Shown here: piece by piece, positions 30,801-41,034 of the stretch
Numbering within the stretch: position 1 is the stretch's first letter
Layout: the number at the start of each line of letters is the position of its first letter
Origin: Prorocentrum cordatum
Taxonomy: Eukaryota > Sar > Dinophyceae > Prorocentrales > Prorocentraceae
Length of the DNA stretch: 64,000 nucleotides
Direction: 5' to 3'
Assembly (NCBI GenBank): GCA_963575745.1
Contig: CAUYUJ010017993.1
Coordinates: 751,037-815,036 of the forward strand
Program-made: the position numbers and the translations under genes
Notes under the pieces: model-generated
The model's database searches: none
Seen by the model: the letters and a program-made list of their open reading frames with translations, nothing else
Told to the model about the DNA's origin: nothing

Positions 30801-31616
30801 GAGTAGTGAGTAGCGACTAGAGAGCGGCGAGTAGTAAATAGTGAGTAACGAGTACGGCATTGTGAGTAGCGGGTAGTGATGAAGGAGTAGTCAGTAGTGA
30901 GTAGTGATGTAGTGAGTAGCGAGTACGTTGTGGCGGGTAGTGAGGAGTGAGTCGTGAGTAGTGAGTGGTGAGTAGTGAGTAGTGCGAAGTCAGAAGTGGA
31001 TAGTGAGTAGTGGGTAGTTCGTAGGGAGTAGCGAGTAGGGAGTAATGAGCAGTGCGTGGTGATTCGTTAGTCGTGAGAAGTGAGTACGGAGTAGTTAGTA
31101 GAAAGCAGTGACTTGTGACCAGTTAGTAGGGAGTAGGGAGCAGGGCGTAGGGAGTAGTGAGTAGTGCGTAGTGGATGGTGAATATTGCGTATCGGGTAGC
31201 GTGTAGGGAGTAGCGAGTAGTGAGAAGTGGGTAGTGGCCAGTGAGTACTGTATAAGGAGTATGGGGGTAGCGAGTAACGAGCAGCGGATACTGAGTAGTG
31301 AGTTGTGGGCGGTGAGTAGTGCGTAGTGAGTTGTGAGTACACAGTCGTGAGTAAGAGATGGATAGTGGTTAGTGGGTCGTGAGTAGTGACAGTTGCATCG
31401 TGAATAGTTGGCAGTGAGTAGTGTTTAGTGAGTAGCGAGCATTCAGTAATGGGTGGTGAATAGTGAGTAGTGGGTAGGGAGTTGGGAGTCGTGAGTAGTG
31501 AGTAGTTAGTAGTGAGTAGTGGGTAGTGGGTAGTGAGTAGTGAGTCGTGAGTAGTGAGCAGTGAGTAGTGAAAAGTGAGTAGTGGGCAGCGAGTAGCGAG
31601 TAATGGGTATTGAGGT
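30801..31616. repeat. TAGTGAG heptamer array, block 2
   Basis: About 800 bases of degenerate 7-base units (GTAGTGAGTAGTGAGTAG, GTAGCGAGTAGGGAG). Long and only mildly diverged; the minus strand reads as Ser/Leu/Thr/Tyr-rich repeats, which is a by-product. Confidence 0.9.
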
Positions 31617-31623
31617 GGGCAAT

Positions 31624-31656
31624 GGTTAGGGTTTGGGGTTCGGGTTACGGGTGGTC
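31624..31656. repeat. degenerate telomere-like patch
   Basis: GGTTAGGGTTTGGGGTTCGG, then GTTACGGG: four consecutive units close to TTTAGGG, the plant-type telomere repeat also reported for dinoflagellates. Too short and worn to be a working telomere. Confidence 0.5.
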
Positions 31657-31659
31657 GCG

Positions 31660-31960
31660 GTGGTCGTGTTAAAGGGTGGCGGGGGTCGGGTTCCCGGACC
31701 ACGGGGCGCCGTGGCGAAAGGGGAGGAGGGGGGGGTTGGAATTTGGCGGCCAAAGGAGGAGGGGGGGGGTCGGACCCTCCCCTTTTTGAAGGGGGGGGGG
31801 GGGGGGGTTCCCGACGACGGACCAGGAAAAGGGGGGAGGGGGGGAGGGTCCCCGACGACGGGCCGGGAAAGGGGGGGATGTGTGGGGGGGTCCCGGACGA
31901 CGGATTTGGGGGAAGGGGGATGGGGAAGGGTACCCCCCCCCTGGGGAGATCCAGCGGCGC
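31660..31960. repeat. G-rich tracts with GACGACGG units
   Basis: Runs of up to about 17 G (31790-31807) alternating with TTCCCGACGACGGACC and TCCCGACGACGGGCC (about 31808, 31848, 31890), suggesting a degenerate ~40-45-base tandem unit. Confidence 0.7.
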
Positions 31961-32147
31961 GCCCTCGCAAATTTGCGATCCGTTATTCGGAGGAAGATAT
32001 GGTTTTGCGCTAATCCCCCACGGCGGGTCTAGGTCGTTTGCGAGTAGTTACTTTGCGGATGGTGGAACGCGCTTGTCAATTTGCATCGCTTGCGATGGCG
32101 ACCCATGGACGCAAATTGGACGCTTCTTGAACTTTGAAGAGAACCAG

Positions 32148-32304
32148 TGCATAAACTTGAACTTTCGGAGCTCCGAGCGGACTTCTCGGATCGGCGCCTG
32201 GGCCCCCGTGGCGACGCTTTCGGCGACGCACCTGGAGCGCTCCGCGCGCACCTGGAGCGCTCCGAGCGCAGATGCAAGAAATCCGCGCGGATCTCCCAAA
32301 GTTA
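32148..32304. mobile_element. inverted-repeat element, family B copy
   Basis: Left arm GCATAAACTTGAACTTTCGG, then AGCTCCGAGCGGACTTCTCG and GATCGGCGCC. The right arm holds AAATCCGCGCGGATCTCCCA. No coding capacity. It ends two bases before a module head at 32306. Confidence 0.6.
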
Positions 32305-32305
32305 A

Positions 32306-33655
32306 TTTCCACCATCTTTTGGTGTTGGGTCCTCCTTTTGAATAGACAGCGCCCCGCGTTCCTTCCTCCTTCCTTCCGTCCTTCCTCCTCCCCCTTCTCC
32401 TCCCGCTCCTCCCATCGCTTGCACCCCTCACACGTTTCGTGGCCCCATAGGGAGCTCCACCGACGGCCCCAGTGGCAGGGTTCGCATGCGGTTCCACCCC
32501 GATTTCGGCACAACTCTCACACGTTTCGTGGCCCCACAGGGAACCCACTGAAGTTCCCGGAGGCAGGGTTCGCATGCGGTTTCACCCCCATTTTGGCCCA
32601 CCCCTCACACGTTTCGTGGCCCTATTGAGGAGCTCCGCCGAAGGCCCCAGGTGGCAGGGTTCGCATGCGGATCCACTCCAAATCTGGCAAGCCCTTTACA
32701 CGATTCGTGGCCTCAGAAGGAGCTCCACCGAAGGCCCCGGTGGCAGGGTTCGCATGTGGTTCAACTTTTCATTTCGGCACACCCCTGACGCTTCGCGGCC
32801 CCACAGGGAGCTCCACCAAAGGCCCCAGTGGCAGGATTCGCATGCGGCTCCACCCCCATTCCAGCACACCCCTCACACGTTTCTTTCCTGGCCCCGACAC
32901 GGGGTGGTGACCACACCGTGCGGTGAGTCGGTGGGGATTCGGTGTCACCGCACGGTTTTGGAACTCGGGTCGTTCTCCGAGGATGTCTCCGGCGACAGGC
33001 GCCTCCGGGGTCCCAAGACCGTGCGGTAACGGACTGTGCGGTGAGGTTTTGGGGGATTTCGAGGTCACCGCACGGTCTGTCATTGGTCCGTTATGGGAGT
33101 CGAATTTCTTGGCCCTGCAGGAAGCTCTACCGAAGGTCCCGGTGGCAGGGTTCGCATGCGGTTCCCTTCCGATTTCGGCATACCCGTGGCACATACGTCA
33201 GCCCCCTATGGAGATCCGCCGAAGGCCCCAGTGGCAGGGTCCGCATGCAGTTCCACTCGCATTTCGACCCACCTATCACTCGTTTCGTGGTCCCATTGGA
33301 AGCTCCACCGAAGGCCCCGGTGGCAGGGTTCGCATGCGGTTCTACCCCCATCTCGGCACACCCCTCACACGTTTCGTGGCCCAATAAGCAGCTCCACCGA
33401 AGGCCCCAGCGGCAGGGTTCGCATGTGGTTCCAATTTTCATTTCGGCAAATCCCTCAAATGTTTCGTGGCCCCATAGGGAGCTCCACCGAAGGCCCCGGT
33501 GGCAGGGTTCGCATGCGGTTCCACACATATTTCGGCACATCTCTCACACGTTTCGTGGCACCATATGGAGCCCCACCGCAGACGATTCGCACAACTGTGG
33601 CACCGACAACTGCATATTGTTGGGTCCTTCGCCAGACTTATGTTTTTGTTTTTGC
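32306..33655 (+). repeat. composite module, copy 6 (complete: head, Py tract, array, tail)
   Basis: Head at 32306-32360 (TGGTGTTGGGTCCTCCTTTT, then GAATAGACAGCGCCCCGCG), pyrimidine tract to about 32410, then units of 88-89 bases (32431, 32520, 32608 and on) with CACACGTTTCGTGGCCCCAT, GGAGCTCCACCGAAGGCCCC and GGTGGCAGGGTTCGCATGCG. A hairpin-bearing insert splits the array at about 32885-33110. The tail TTGGGTCCTTCGCCAGACTT lies at 33620-33639. Confidence 0.85.
32885..33110. repeat. insert with repeated 12-base inverted arms inside module array
   Basis: ACCGTGCGGTGA (32915-32926) pairs with TCACCGCACGGT (32945-32956). A second pair is ACCGTGCGGT (33018-33027) with TCACCGCACGGT (33065-33076), and CTGTGCGGTGA lies at 33034. 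The arms are perfect over 10-12 bases; the insert has no array sequence. Confidence 0.8.
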
Positions 33656-33658
33656 CTT

Positions 33659-34458
33659 CACTATCCTGTGATTTTGGGTTCTTATTTTGAAGAGAGAGAG
33701 CCCCGCGATCCTCTCCTCTCTTCCTTCCCCTCCTCCCTCCTCCCATCCCTTGCACCCCTCATACGTTTCGAGGCATAGGGAGTAAAGGCCCCAGTGGCAG
33801 GGTTCGCATGCGGTTCCCCACCCCCATTTCGGAACATCCCTCACACGTTTCGTGGCCCGGGGAGCTCCTCCGAGGGCCACAGTGGCAGGGTTCGCATGCG
33901 GTTCCACCCCCGTGTCGGCACACCCCTCACTTTTTTCGTGGCTCCCTAGGGAGCTCCATGGAAGGCCCCGGTGGCAGGGTTCGCATGCAGTTCCAACCTC
34001 AATTCCGTCCCACCACTCACACGTTTCGTGGCCCCATAGGGAGCTCCGCTGGAGGCCCCAGTGGCTGGGTTTGAGTGCGGTTCCACCCCCGTGTCGGCCC
34101 ACCCCTCACACGCTTCGTGGTCTCATAAGGAGCTCCGCCGAAGGCCCCGGTGGCAGGGTTCGCATGCGGTTCCACTCCGTGTCGGCACACCCCTCACACG
34201 CTTCGTGGCTTCATAAGCAGCTCCACCGAAGGCCCCAGTGGCAGGGTTCGCATGTGGTTCCACTTTTCATTGCGGCACATCCCTCACACGTTTCGTGGCC
34301 CCATAGGGAGCTCCACCGAAGGCCCCAGTGGCAGGGTTCGCATGCTGTTCCACTTTTCATTTCGGCACACCCCTAATTTTCATCGTGGCCGCATAGGGTG
34401 CTCCACCGAAAGTGGCACTCACCTGGGTTGGTCCTCGTCAGGCTAATGTTCTTGTTCA
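33659..34458 (+). repeat. composite module, copy 7 (complete)
   Basis: Head at 33659-33712 (CTATCCTGTGATTTTGGGTT, then TTGAAGAGAGAGAGCCCCGC), pyrimidine tract, about seven units of ~85-90 bases with CATGCGGTTCCAC and GGAGCTCCACCGAAGGCCCC, and tail GGGTTGGTCCTCGTCAGGCT, then AATGTTCTTGTT (34420-34456). It follows copy 6 head to tail. Confidence 0.85.
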
Positions 34459-34727
34459 ATTTCCTGCGGTAGGCTCTTAGCGTGCAGACGCGGCAGCGGC
34501 CTTCCCCCGCGGGTGTTTGAATTCGTATGCCGCCAGTGGTTGTCAATCGGACGACATCGGACCACAGGTGCTATCAGGAGGTCGCGATCGTTCAAGATTC
34601 AGCGATCCACGCGCTGTCAGAAATCAACGCCGAGGTCACGACAAGAACCTGCCGTAGTCACGTCCAGGGCTGACCGAGGCGCCCTGGGGCACCCGTCGTA
34701 ACCTGCGCGAGACTCCCTTCATTTTCC
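34459..34727. other. spacer, nothing recognised
   Basis: Unique-looking 270 bases between two modules; one short frame without motif. Confidence 0.4.
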
Positions 34728-35206
34728 CAGCCGTCCTGTGGTGTTGGGTCTTCGTCTTGAAGGGACAGCGCCCCGCGTCTCCCTCACTCCTTCCCCTCCT
34801 CCCCCTCCTCCCTCCTCCCATCCCTGCCTCTGCCCTCCGCACCAGTCAATCATGTCGGCACCTCCTCAGACGTTTTGTGGCCCCATAGGGAGCTCCACTG
34901 GGGGCCCCAATGCGGTTCCACCTCCATTTCGGCCCACCCCCCACTCGCTTTTTGGCCCCATAGGGTGCTCCACCGAATGCCCCAGTGGCAGCGCCCGCAT
35001 GCTGTTCAATTCTCCAGCCCGGCACACCCCTCACACGTTTCGTGGTTCCATAGGGAGCTCCGCCGAAGGCCCCAGTTGCAGAGTTCGCATGCGGTTGCAC
35101 CCGCATTTCGGCACACCTCTCACACGTTTCATGACCCCATAGGGAGCTCCACCGAAGGCCCCAGTGGCAGCGCCCGCATGCGGTCAAATCCCTCACACGT
35201 TTCGCT
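34728..35206 (+). repeat. composite module, copy 8
   Basis: Head at 34728-34782 (CCGTCCTGTGGTGTTGGGTC, then TTGAAGGGACAGCGCCCCGC), TCCCCTCCTCC tract, then about four units with GCCCCATAGGGAGCTCCACC and CCAGTGGCAGCGCCCGCATG. No tail seen. Confidence 0.85.
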
Positions 35207-35570
35207 CGATTATTGAAGGTCCTTGAAGATTATTCGGATCCTCTTGGCCACCCTGTAGCGTCTTCGCGGGAGTCCCGCGGGAACCATGATCGAGCAGGAT
35301 GTTGAGACTATTCCCTTTCAGGTGTTTTTCCTTAACGCCTCGCCCCCCTCTGGATAGACACCATGCGAGAGAGGGGACTGAAAAGACACAAGACAGAACA
35401 GTAGGTGTTTGTGCATATGTATCGATGATGTGTTTATATGTGTTTATATGCGTGTGTATATATATATATATATATTTGCATGTACGGAGGACGAGGGAAA
35501 GGCTTGCCAGAGTTTGACCCAATACTATCAGTATGTGCACTGGATTTGCAGACACTTTGGTGGAAGGAAC
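35207..35570. other. spacer with short (TA)n run
   Basis: Moderately AT-rich sequence; TATATATATATATATAT at 35457-35474. Nothing gene-like. Confidence 0.5.
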
Positions 35571-35815
35571 GTGTTGTAATGCAGCGTTTTACAATGTAGT
35601 ACAGTCTAAGTGGTGCAAGCTACTTGTTGCAAGGTATGTGGGGACGCACTACAGTGTAAGCCATGCGCATTGCGCTATGTAGTGCAAGGTGCAAGATACG
35701 TTGTGCAACCCGTGTGATGCAATCTGTGCGGTGCAACCTGCCTTGTACCAATCAATGTCTTGTGGTGTATGTGGTGCAAGCTGTGTGGTGCACTCTGTGT
35801 GGTACAGCCGATGTC
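35571..35815. repeat. degenerate ~10-12-base TGTGGTGCAAGC repeat
   Basis: Variants such as GTAGTGCAAGGTGCAAGATA and TGTGGTGCAAGCTGTGTGGT follow one another over about 240 bases. Confidence 0.75.
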
Positions 35816-36327
35816 CAGCCAGCGCACGAGGCGCCCACGGGCAACCACGGGCGGCGACCTTCGCTCAGACCTCAACTCGCAAGCCAGCGCACGGGGCGCC
35901 CGCGAGGCGCCCACCGGCGGCCACGTGCGGCCACGGGCGTGCCAGCCACCTTGGCATAGACAACTCCTGCGCAGGCTGCAGCCTAAGTAAGGGCCTCTGA
36001 GCGCGAGCACCGTTCGGGGAAGCAGCGGTAACTGACAGCAGCAAGATCAGCAGCACTAGCTTTCACAGCTGGGTGACCTCAGTTGGGGCGGGTAGCGTGC
36101 GGAGCACGACACGTGATCCAGCGTCCGGCCCCCCTCCCCCCAACTGCTAATAGGATCGATCCTCCCCCCCCCCGCTGGATGGGTACGCCCGTGAGCGTCG
36201 CGGAGGCCTCGCAGATGGGATCGCTCCCCCCCCTCTTGTGGTCGTGGCCCTTTGGGCGTGGCGTGGTGGAGAGGGGTGCAAGTGCCTCCGCCCCCCCCCC
36301 CTGTGGGTGTGAGGTGGTGCTGCGGTG

Positions 36328-36358
<31 letters not shown>

Positions 36359-36585
36359 AGCCGTGATAGGCCCACAGGGATCTGCAATACGGCCAACACT
36401 GTATCACACTCATACGTGTCATCACCTGCAGAGGTGAAGACAGAAGGGCTGCGATGGCGGCCCTCTGATGGCGGCGAGGCCCTGGACGCCTCTTCTCGCA
36501 GCGCTTGCGGTCGGCAGCGCAGCGGACTCGCCCGCAGGTGCAGGAGGCAGCGAACATGTATCGCACACTGCACATGGCCGACTAC
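35816..36585. other. GC-rich spacer with (GTC)n run
   Basis: Short tandem CGCCCACGGGCAACCACGGG text (35825-35945), and a pure GTC/CGT triplet run at 36328-36358. No gene recognised; the downstream end may hold the worn 5' end of the LINE. Confidence 0.4.
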
Positions 36586-36589
36586 CGAC

Positions 36590-37420
36590 ATGGCGTTTTC
36601 AGCACTACAATCCGCAGTCAGCCACGAGAATGTCGAGAATAGACGATATCGAGCTGGCGACTGCATCATGTGACGCAGTTATCCTGACGGGCACGCAACG
36701 ACGGACAAAACTACGAGTGGAGCAAAAGCGAGCGGGACCCAGATGGAGATTGGATGCAGGTTTTCAGAAAGGCGCCAACACGAATAAATCTACTGGTATT
36801 ATGATGTCGTTCGGCAAGAAGCTGAGACAAAAAATGTTCGACGAGTGCAACTACCACCAGCTGCACTAGCTGGGCGCGGACTGGCAGTACGGATTGCCAA
36901 CAGGTTTCATGACTTCACTTTCATCGGGTTTACGTCCCTCCGCGCCCAAGCTGTGCAAAATCTGCGAGTGCATCTGAGAAAACAGTTTCCAAGCTATTTG
37001 GATGGATATCAGATGTATTGAATAGCGCACCTTCAAGGAGCGTGCCGATAATAGGAATTGACTTAAATGACGGAATGGGGAAGGAGAGTGGCCACCGTGG
37101 AACCCTTGCACCGATAGAGACTACTGCGGTTGACAAAGCAGGTGCTCGACGGGAACATTTCGCGGGCAAGGAGTTTCGGCAAATATTGGAGACACATCAC
37201 CTTTAGGCAGCAAGTACGAGCACAAATATGGACACTTGGTATGGGGAAAATGGACACAGCAGCCTCATTGACTACATATGTTGCCCGACGACGCTAGGCA
37301 TCACCTCTGCGGGCCCGCTTGCTGGACTGGGACGAAACTTACAGCTGATCAACACGAAGCGCAAGGTGGGCCACCTCCCGATTCATCTCAATTTTCGTCT
37401 GGCAGCGGGCCCCCCACATG
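36590..37420 (+). pseudogene. AP-endonuclease domain of LINE 1
   Basis: WRFQHYNPQSATRMSRIDDI and ASCDAVILTGTQ give the first strands. LAGRGLAVRIANRFHDFTFI follows in another frame (36866-36930). IIGIDLNDGMGKE (about 37045-37085) holds the D-x-N motif. GENGHSSLIDYICCP (37246-37290) matches the conserved IDY motif, and GHLPIHLNF the following H. A TAG at 37204 falls between the last two motifs in an otherwise single frame (37018 to 38580). Role in the family: nicks target DNA to prime reverse transcription. Confidence 0.6.
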
Positions 37421-38580
37421 AGACAATTGCACCGATGCAGTGGGGCCGCGACTCCATGATGGATGCGTTCGCTGGCAGTGATCCACGCACGAAACAGCGT
37501 TTCTTTGAGAATATTGAAGAATACATGGCGCGAGATATCGAGCATTACTACCAATGCATGGACCTGGAACTTCCAGACAGGTTATTTGAGCAGATAGAGA
37601 CCACCCTGAGAGATGCTGGACAAGAAGTATTTCGTAAAGCACCACCTCGTGATGAACGATATGAGACTCTCCGCCGCCGCCGACATGAGCTATTGGCGCA
37701 AATGCGACGGATGCGAGAGACACTAGCAGAAGCCGAGGGGGACGAGGTGGAGCAGGTCACGATGGAGCTGAGAAGGTTGTCAACACATTCACAGAGAGAA
37801 CGCAAACAGGAGTGGGAAATCTATCAGACAGAGCTCATTGATGAGATGTGGAAAGCATGGAAGGAGAGAAAGATGTCACAAGTTCACACACTTGCTCGAC
37901 GCGCAGCTGGTTGCAAATATGGAGTGAAACGCAGACCCTACCGGTCAGTGAAGACCAACGGCCTGAGCACTGAACAATGGCTCGAGACATGGGGCAAAGC
38001 AGGCGCAGATGGAGGTATGATGGCACGGCATGTACCCGATTGGTTTCGAGAACGGCGACAGCATCATGGTCTGAACGCTCCAGTCGAGGGGCTTGACGAG
38101 GATTTTAGAAGGGATGTCAAAGGTGACCTGAGAAGATTAAGATACTGGGCCCAACGGGCCCCGAAGCGGAAAGCTTGTGCGCCATGGTCGACGCCGCTCG
38201 AATTACTGGCCATCCTCCTGGCCCCCGAGGCCCACCCCGAAAAGCAGATTGCGGGAATAGGCACCGAGCCCCCTCCTCTCGAGGCCCCGCTTTTTCTGTC
38301 AGCACTTGCGGACGGGTTTGTTAAAATTAGACAGTCCCAGAGGACCCCGTCTTTTTGGCACGTCAGTCTTGGGGTCAGCTGGCCCAAGAAGGCCGATCAA
38401 GATGACATAGGTGACACCTCGGTAGGTATGAGAACCGTCCACCTTCTCCCCACTTTAGGGAAGGGATGGTATTGTATATGCAGCACTGCCCCAGATGCCC
38501 TGTCAGGTTTACGGCTTCCTCCCAGGCAAATGCAAGGAATCAGCCATAGGGGGAGCCATGATAGGCATCTGGAGGGCTAA
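37228..38580 (+). pseudogene. LINE 1 linker and start of RT domain
   Basis: A 450-residue open block in the same frame as the endonuclease. Helical, charged linker (RRRRHELLAQMRRMRETLAE, EQVTMELRRLSTHSQRERKQ) and then the RT fingers: FWHVSLGVSWPKKADQDDIG and GMRTVHLLPTLGKGW, the R-x-(I/V)-H-L-L-P...GK motif of non-LTR RTs. The frame is lost just after GKGWY (about 38475). Confidence 0.6.
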
Positions 38581-39381
38581 AGAATGTGGTAGATCTGTAC
38601 TTACACACATGCACGATTTAAGCAATGCGTTTGGCAGCGTGCACTGGGAGGCCCTTCAGGAAGCGACAGACACGGTCATGCGAGAAGGTCTTTCCCCCCC
38701 AGGGCTGCCAGAGATTTCACGAGGCGGTAGTTGGCCTTCCCCTTCCCTATCCAGGGGGTCTCACCTTTTTAATAAATTGGATGTGGGGCCTTCATGGGGG
38801 ACCCCCTGGCAGTGCGACACTTCGTGCAAGCTTTTCAACCTAGTGTAAACCAGTGGCAGCAGCTGATGCGCGTCAGCAATTGTGATGTCGACGAATTCTG
38901 TGCGACCGACCCTTTTTCTGGACGTGAAATAGATATGTCGGTCTTACAGTATGCAGACGATCTTCTCAAGATGCTGCTGTCTAGAGTAGACGAGAGGCTC
39001 GCAGATTTCGCAGCACGTTCGTATCTGGCCAATGCATGTCTGGACGACGCTCTTGCCACGATAGGTTGTAAGCAGAATCGTGGAGAGCAGGAGATCGTTC
39101 CCGTATTTGCAGGTTCGGGCCGCGCTGCCGCAGCAGAGTGCCTGCGCAGTGGCGCCCCCCCCCACCTTCCCGCTAAACGCTCTGTTTCTGATCGGTACTT
39201 GGGCTCGCAGGTTGCTGCGAGTTCGAGCTTTGCCCCTGAGCCCAACAAAAAACGAAAGCAGGCTGCCCTGGTTGCGCATGCAGCTCTAGGGGGTTTCTGG
39301 TCCCTTCCCCGCCAACCCTGGAAGGCGAGAAGGAGCATGCTGATTTGTTGTGTCCAAAAATACGCTTACCCATGGAGGTGA
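38475..39381 (+). pseudogene. LINE 1 reverse transcriptase palm, frameshifted
   Basis: Continues in a second frame: YGFLPGKCKESAIGG, then LTHMHDLSNAFGSVHWEAL with the motif A Asp at 38615-38617. In a third frame are GDPLAVRHFVQAFQP (motif B region) and SVLQYADDLLKML with the catalytic YADD at 38950-38961. The YADD box is intact; the frame changes on either side are not compatible with a working enzyme. Confidence 0.65.
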
Positions 39382-39967
39382 GGCTCATGTTTTGAGTTCT
39401 GCACAATATAACGCCCTTGATCGGGCCATGGCACACTACGCACGCAAAGCTATGCAGGGCGCCGCGCATGTTTTAAATGTCTCGGATGGTGTAGAGATAC
39501 ACCGTAGGATGAGCACTAGTAAGGTCCTTAGGTATTGGCGCATTGCACCAGCACAGCTCGAGATGCACGCTCGTAGGCTGAAGCGTATCCAACAGTATGC
39601 TGCACGACCATGGAAGCACGCGCAGTTTCTCACGGCAGTGTTCGGTAAGTACGACTTTGAGCAGCACGACACAGTGAGCATAAACGACAGCGGTCCCACG
39701 CCATTCGCCAACCCCTGGGCCAAACAGATGAAAGAGGACATCTTGGAAAAGGGGGTTCAGAAGGTGGACGATGAGGGGGGCGCCGTGGGCACCATCCTGC
39801 GTCGAGGGTTCCTGGAGCTGCTTCGGGACATCGAGCTCGCAAACGAATTCAATGTGTTCGACTTCGATCGGCTTAGGCAAGGAGCTTATGCAGCAATGGT
39901 ACCTCCCCCAGAATATCGTGGAGCCCCCGCCCCTGCGGTCCCTGGGGATGACGACGCCCCGCCCTAA
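39350..39967 (+). pseudogene. LINE 1 region after RT
   Basis: A 205-residue frame: SSAQYNALDRAMAHYARKAM, STSKVLRYWRIAPAQLEMHA and RRLKRIQQYAARPWKHAQFL. Lies where the RT thumb and connection of non-LTR elements fall. No catalytic motif recognised. Confidence 0.55.
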
Positions 39968-40330
39968 CTAGGTGAAGAATCTAAGAAGTGGGTGTGCGGA
40001 TATCGGACGGAGGAAGGCATTTGTGATCGTCGGCTCGGCAGCTTTAAAGCAGTGAATCAACATCGTATGTCGGCACACGGAGTAAGAGATCCATGGTTGC
40101 AGATTGTGACTACGAGTGTATGTCCGTATTGTCTCGCTGAACATGCAGATGCTAGCAGAGCTCAGAGACATGTGATGGACTCGTTGCGCAGGGGAGGAGA
40201 GTGCGCGACCAGCTCTCGATGCTACGGAGGCAGGCAACATGCAGATCGCAGGGCATGTCATCTGTGCGAGCGCGTCGGCTCAACCTTTGAGGAGCTACAT
40301 GCGCACTTGCAGACCCACGCCCCGCCGATC
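39968..40330 (+). pseudogene. LINE 1 zinc-finger region
   Basis: Three Cys/His clusters in one frame: CGYRTEEGICDRRLGSFKAV with QHRMSAHG; SVCPYCLAEHADASRAQRHV; and RACHLCERVGSTFEELHAHL with QTH, the last a C-x2-C...H type finger. C-terminal Cys/His fingers are usual in non-LTR polyproteins and bind nucleic acid. Confidence 0.6.
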
Positions 40331-41032
40331 ACACATTTTGCTGATGGAGCTGGCGGCTCCGTCTTGGGCGCTCAAGCGGCGAGGCGAAGGAGAGGCCAGC
40401 AAGGGTCGCCAGACACCAAAAGCGTGGAGGATTGCAGACTTGGCGGGCAAAGACAACTTCAAGAGCCTCGGCAAGCTGATCGCGGTGCTGACGAGGCTCA
40501 CGCTCACGAACGCGTCAGAGTTGCGGGAGCTGACAGGAATGCTATGGCACACCATGCTGCCCCCCGCAGACTGCGCAGTGGCAAAGGAGGCCAAGGCGGA
40601 AGGCATCGCCCACCGCGAAAAGGCAAAGGAAGCAAAAAAGGACACGGACCAGTCAGAAGCGCTGGGACCACCGTACCCGTACATTTTCATGGCGGTACTG
40701 CTTTGGCGACGCTCAAGGACCAGCTGACGCCGACAGACCAGGGCATGCTGGAGAGTTTCTGGACCACGCGGCTGCAGACTGCCAAGTCAGTGCTCGAGTT
40801 GGCGGAGGTTGTACTTCACTGCAAGGTGAAACCAGTGAAGAAGAAGGACGGCGCCAGCGACAAGGCGAATATACCTTTCGCGATCAGGAACACCCATACC
40901 GAGCTCGAGGCAGCAATCATCAAGGGGCTGAAGCTGATGGGAGGTCAGACCAAGGTCGGGCCTGCACCTCGCGGGCCCCTGGAGCGCCTGGCACAGGAGC
41001 TGCTGAAGGAGGTAAAGGGCGACGGAGACTGA
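40330..41032 (+). pseudogene. LINE 1 C-terminal domain (WRIADLAGKDN ... LGPP)
   Basis: Reads KAWRIADLAGKDNFKSLGKL, then LTNASELRELTGMLWHTMLP and EALGPPYPYIFMAVLLW in one frame (to about 40700). It then continues in another with LESFWTTRLQTAKSVLELAE, LEAAIIKGLKLMGGQTKVGP and APRGPLERLAQELLKEVKGD to a TGA at 41030-41032. Mostly helical. Function unknown; I have a recollection of similar unnamed dinoflagellate sequences but could not check it. Confidence 0.5.
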
Positions 41033-41034
41033 GC

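Larger units (their letters stand above)
36590..41032 (+). mobile_element. LINE-like non-LTR retrotransposon (endonuclease, RT, zinc fingers, extra C-terminal domain), decayed
   Basis: Domains appear in the order AP-endonuclease (36590-37420), linker helices, reverse transcriptase (38330-39100), a connection region, a Cys/His zinc-finger region (39985-40315) and a further domain (40330-41032). Endonuclease and RT in one polypeptide followed by zinc fingers is the layout of non-LTR elements. There is one in-frame TAG (37204-37206) and there are at least four frame changes (about 37000, 38480, 38790-38850 and 39370), so this copy is inactive. No target-site duplication or poly-A end was identified. 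Composition is more balanced than in the surrounding repeats. Confidence 0.7.

Noticed and set aside
29945-31616. CRISPR-like or direct-repeat array reading of the heptamer region
   Set aside because: No constant spacers or repeats of suitable length, and the genome is eukaryotic.
31067-31753. A 228-codon minus frame of LLTTHYSLL repeats
   Set aside because: Translation of the heptamer array. Seven bases is not a codon multiple, so the peptide repeat is a 21-base by-product.
32472-34446. Open frames encoding GPIGSSTEGPSGRVRMRF-type repeats in the module arrays
   Set aside because: Two or three frames on each strand are open at once, the unit length (88-89) is not a multiple of three so the frame changes each unit, and indels between units are not in threes.
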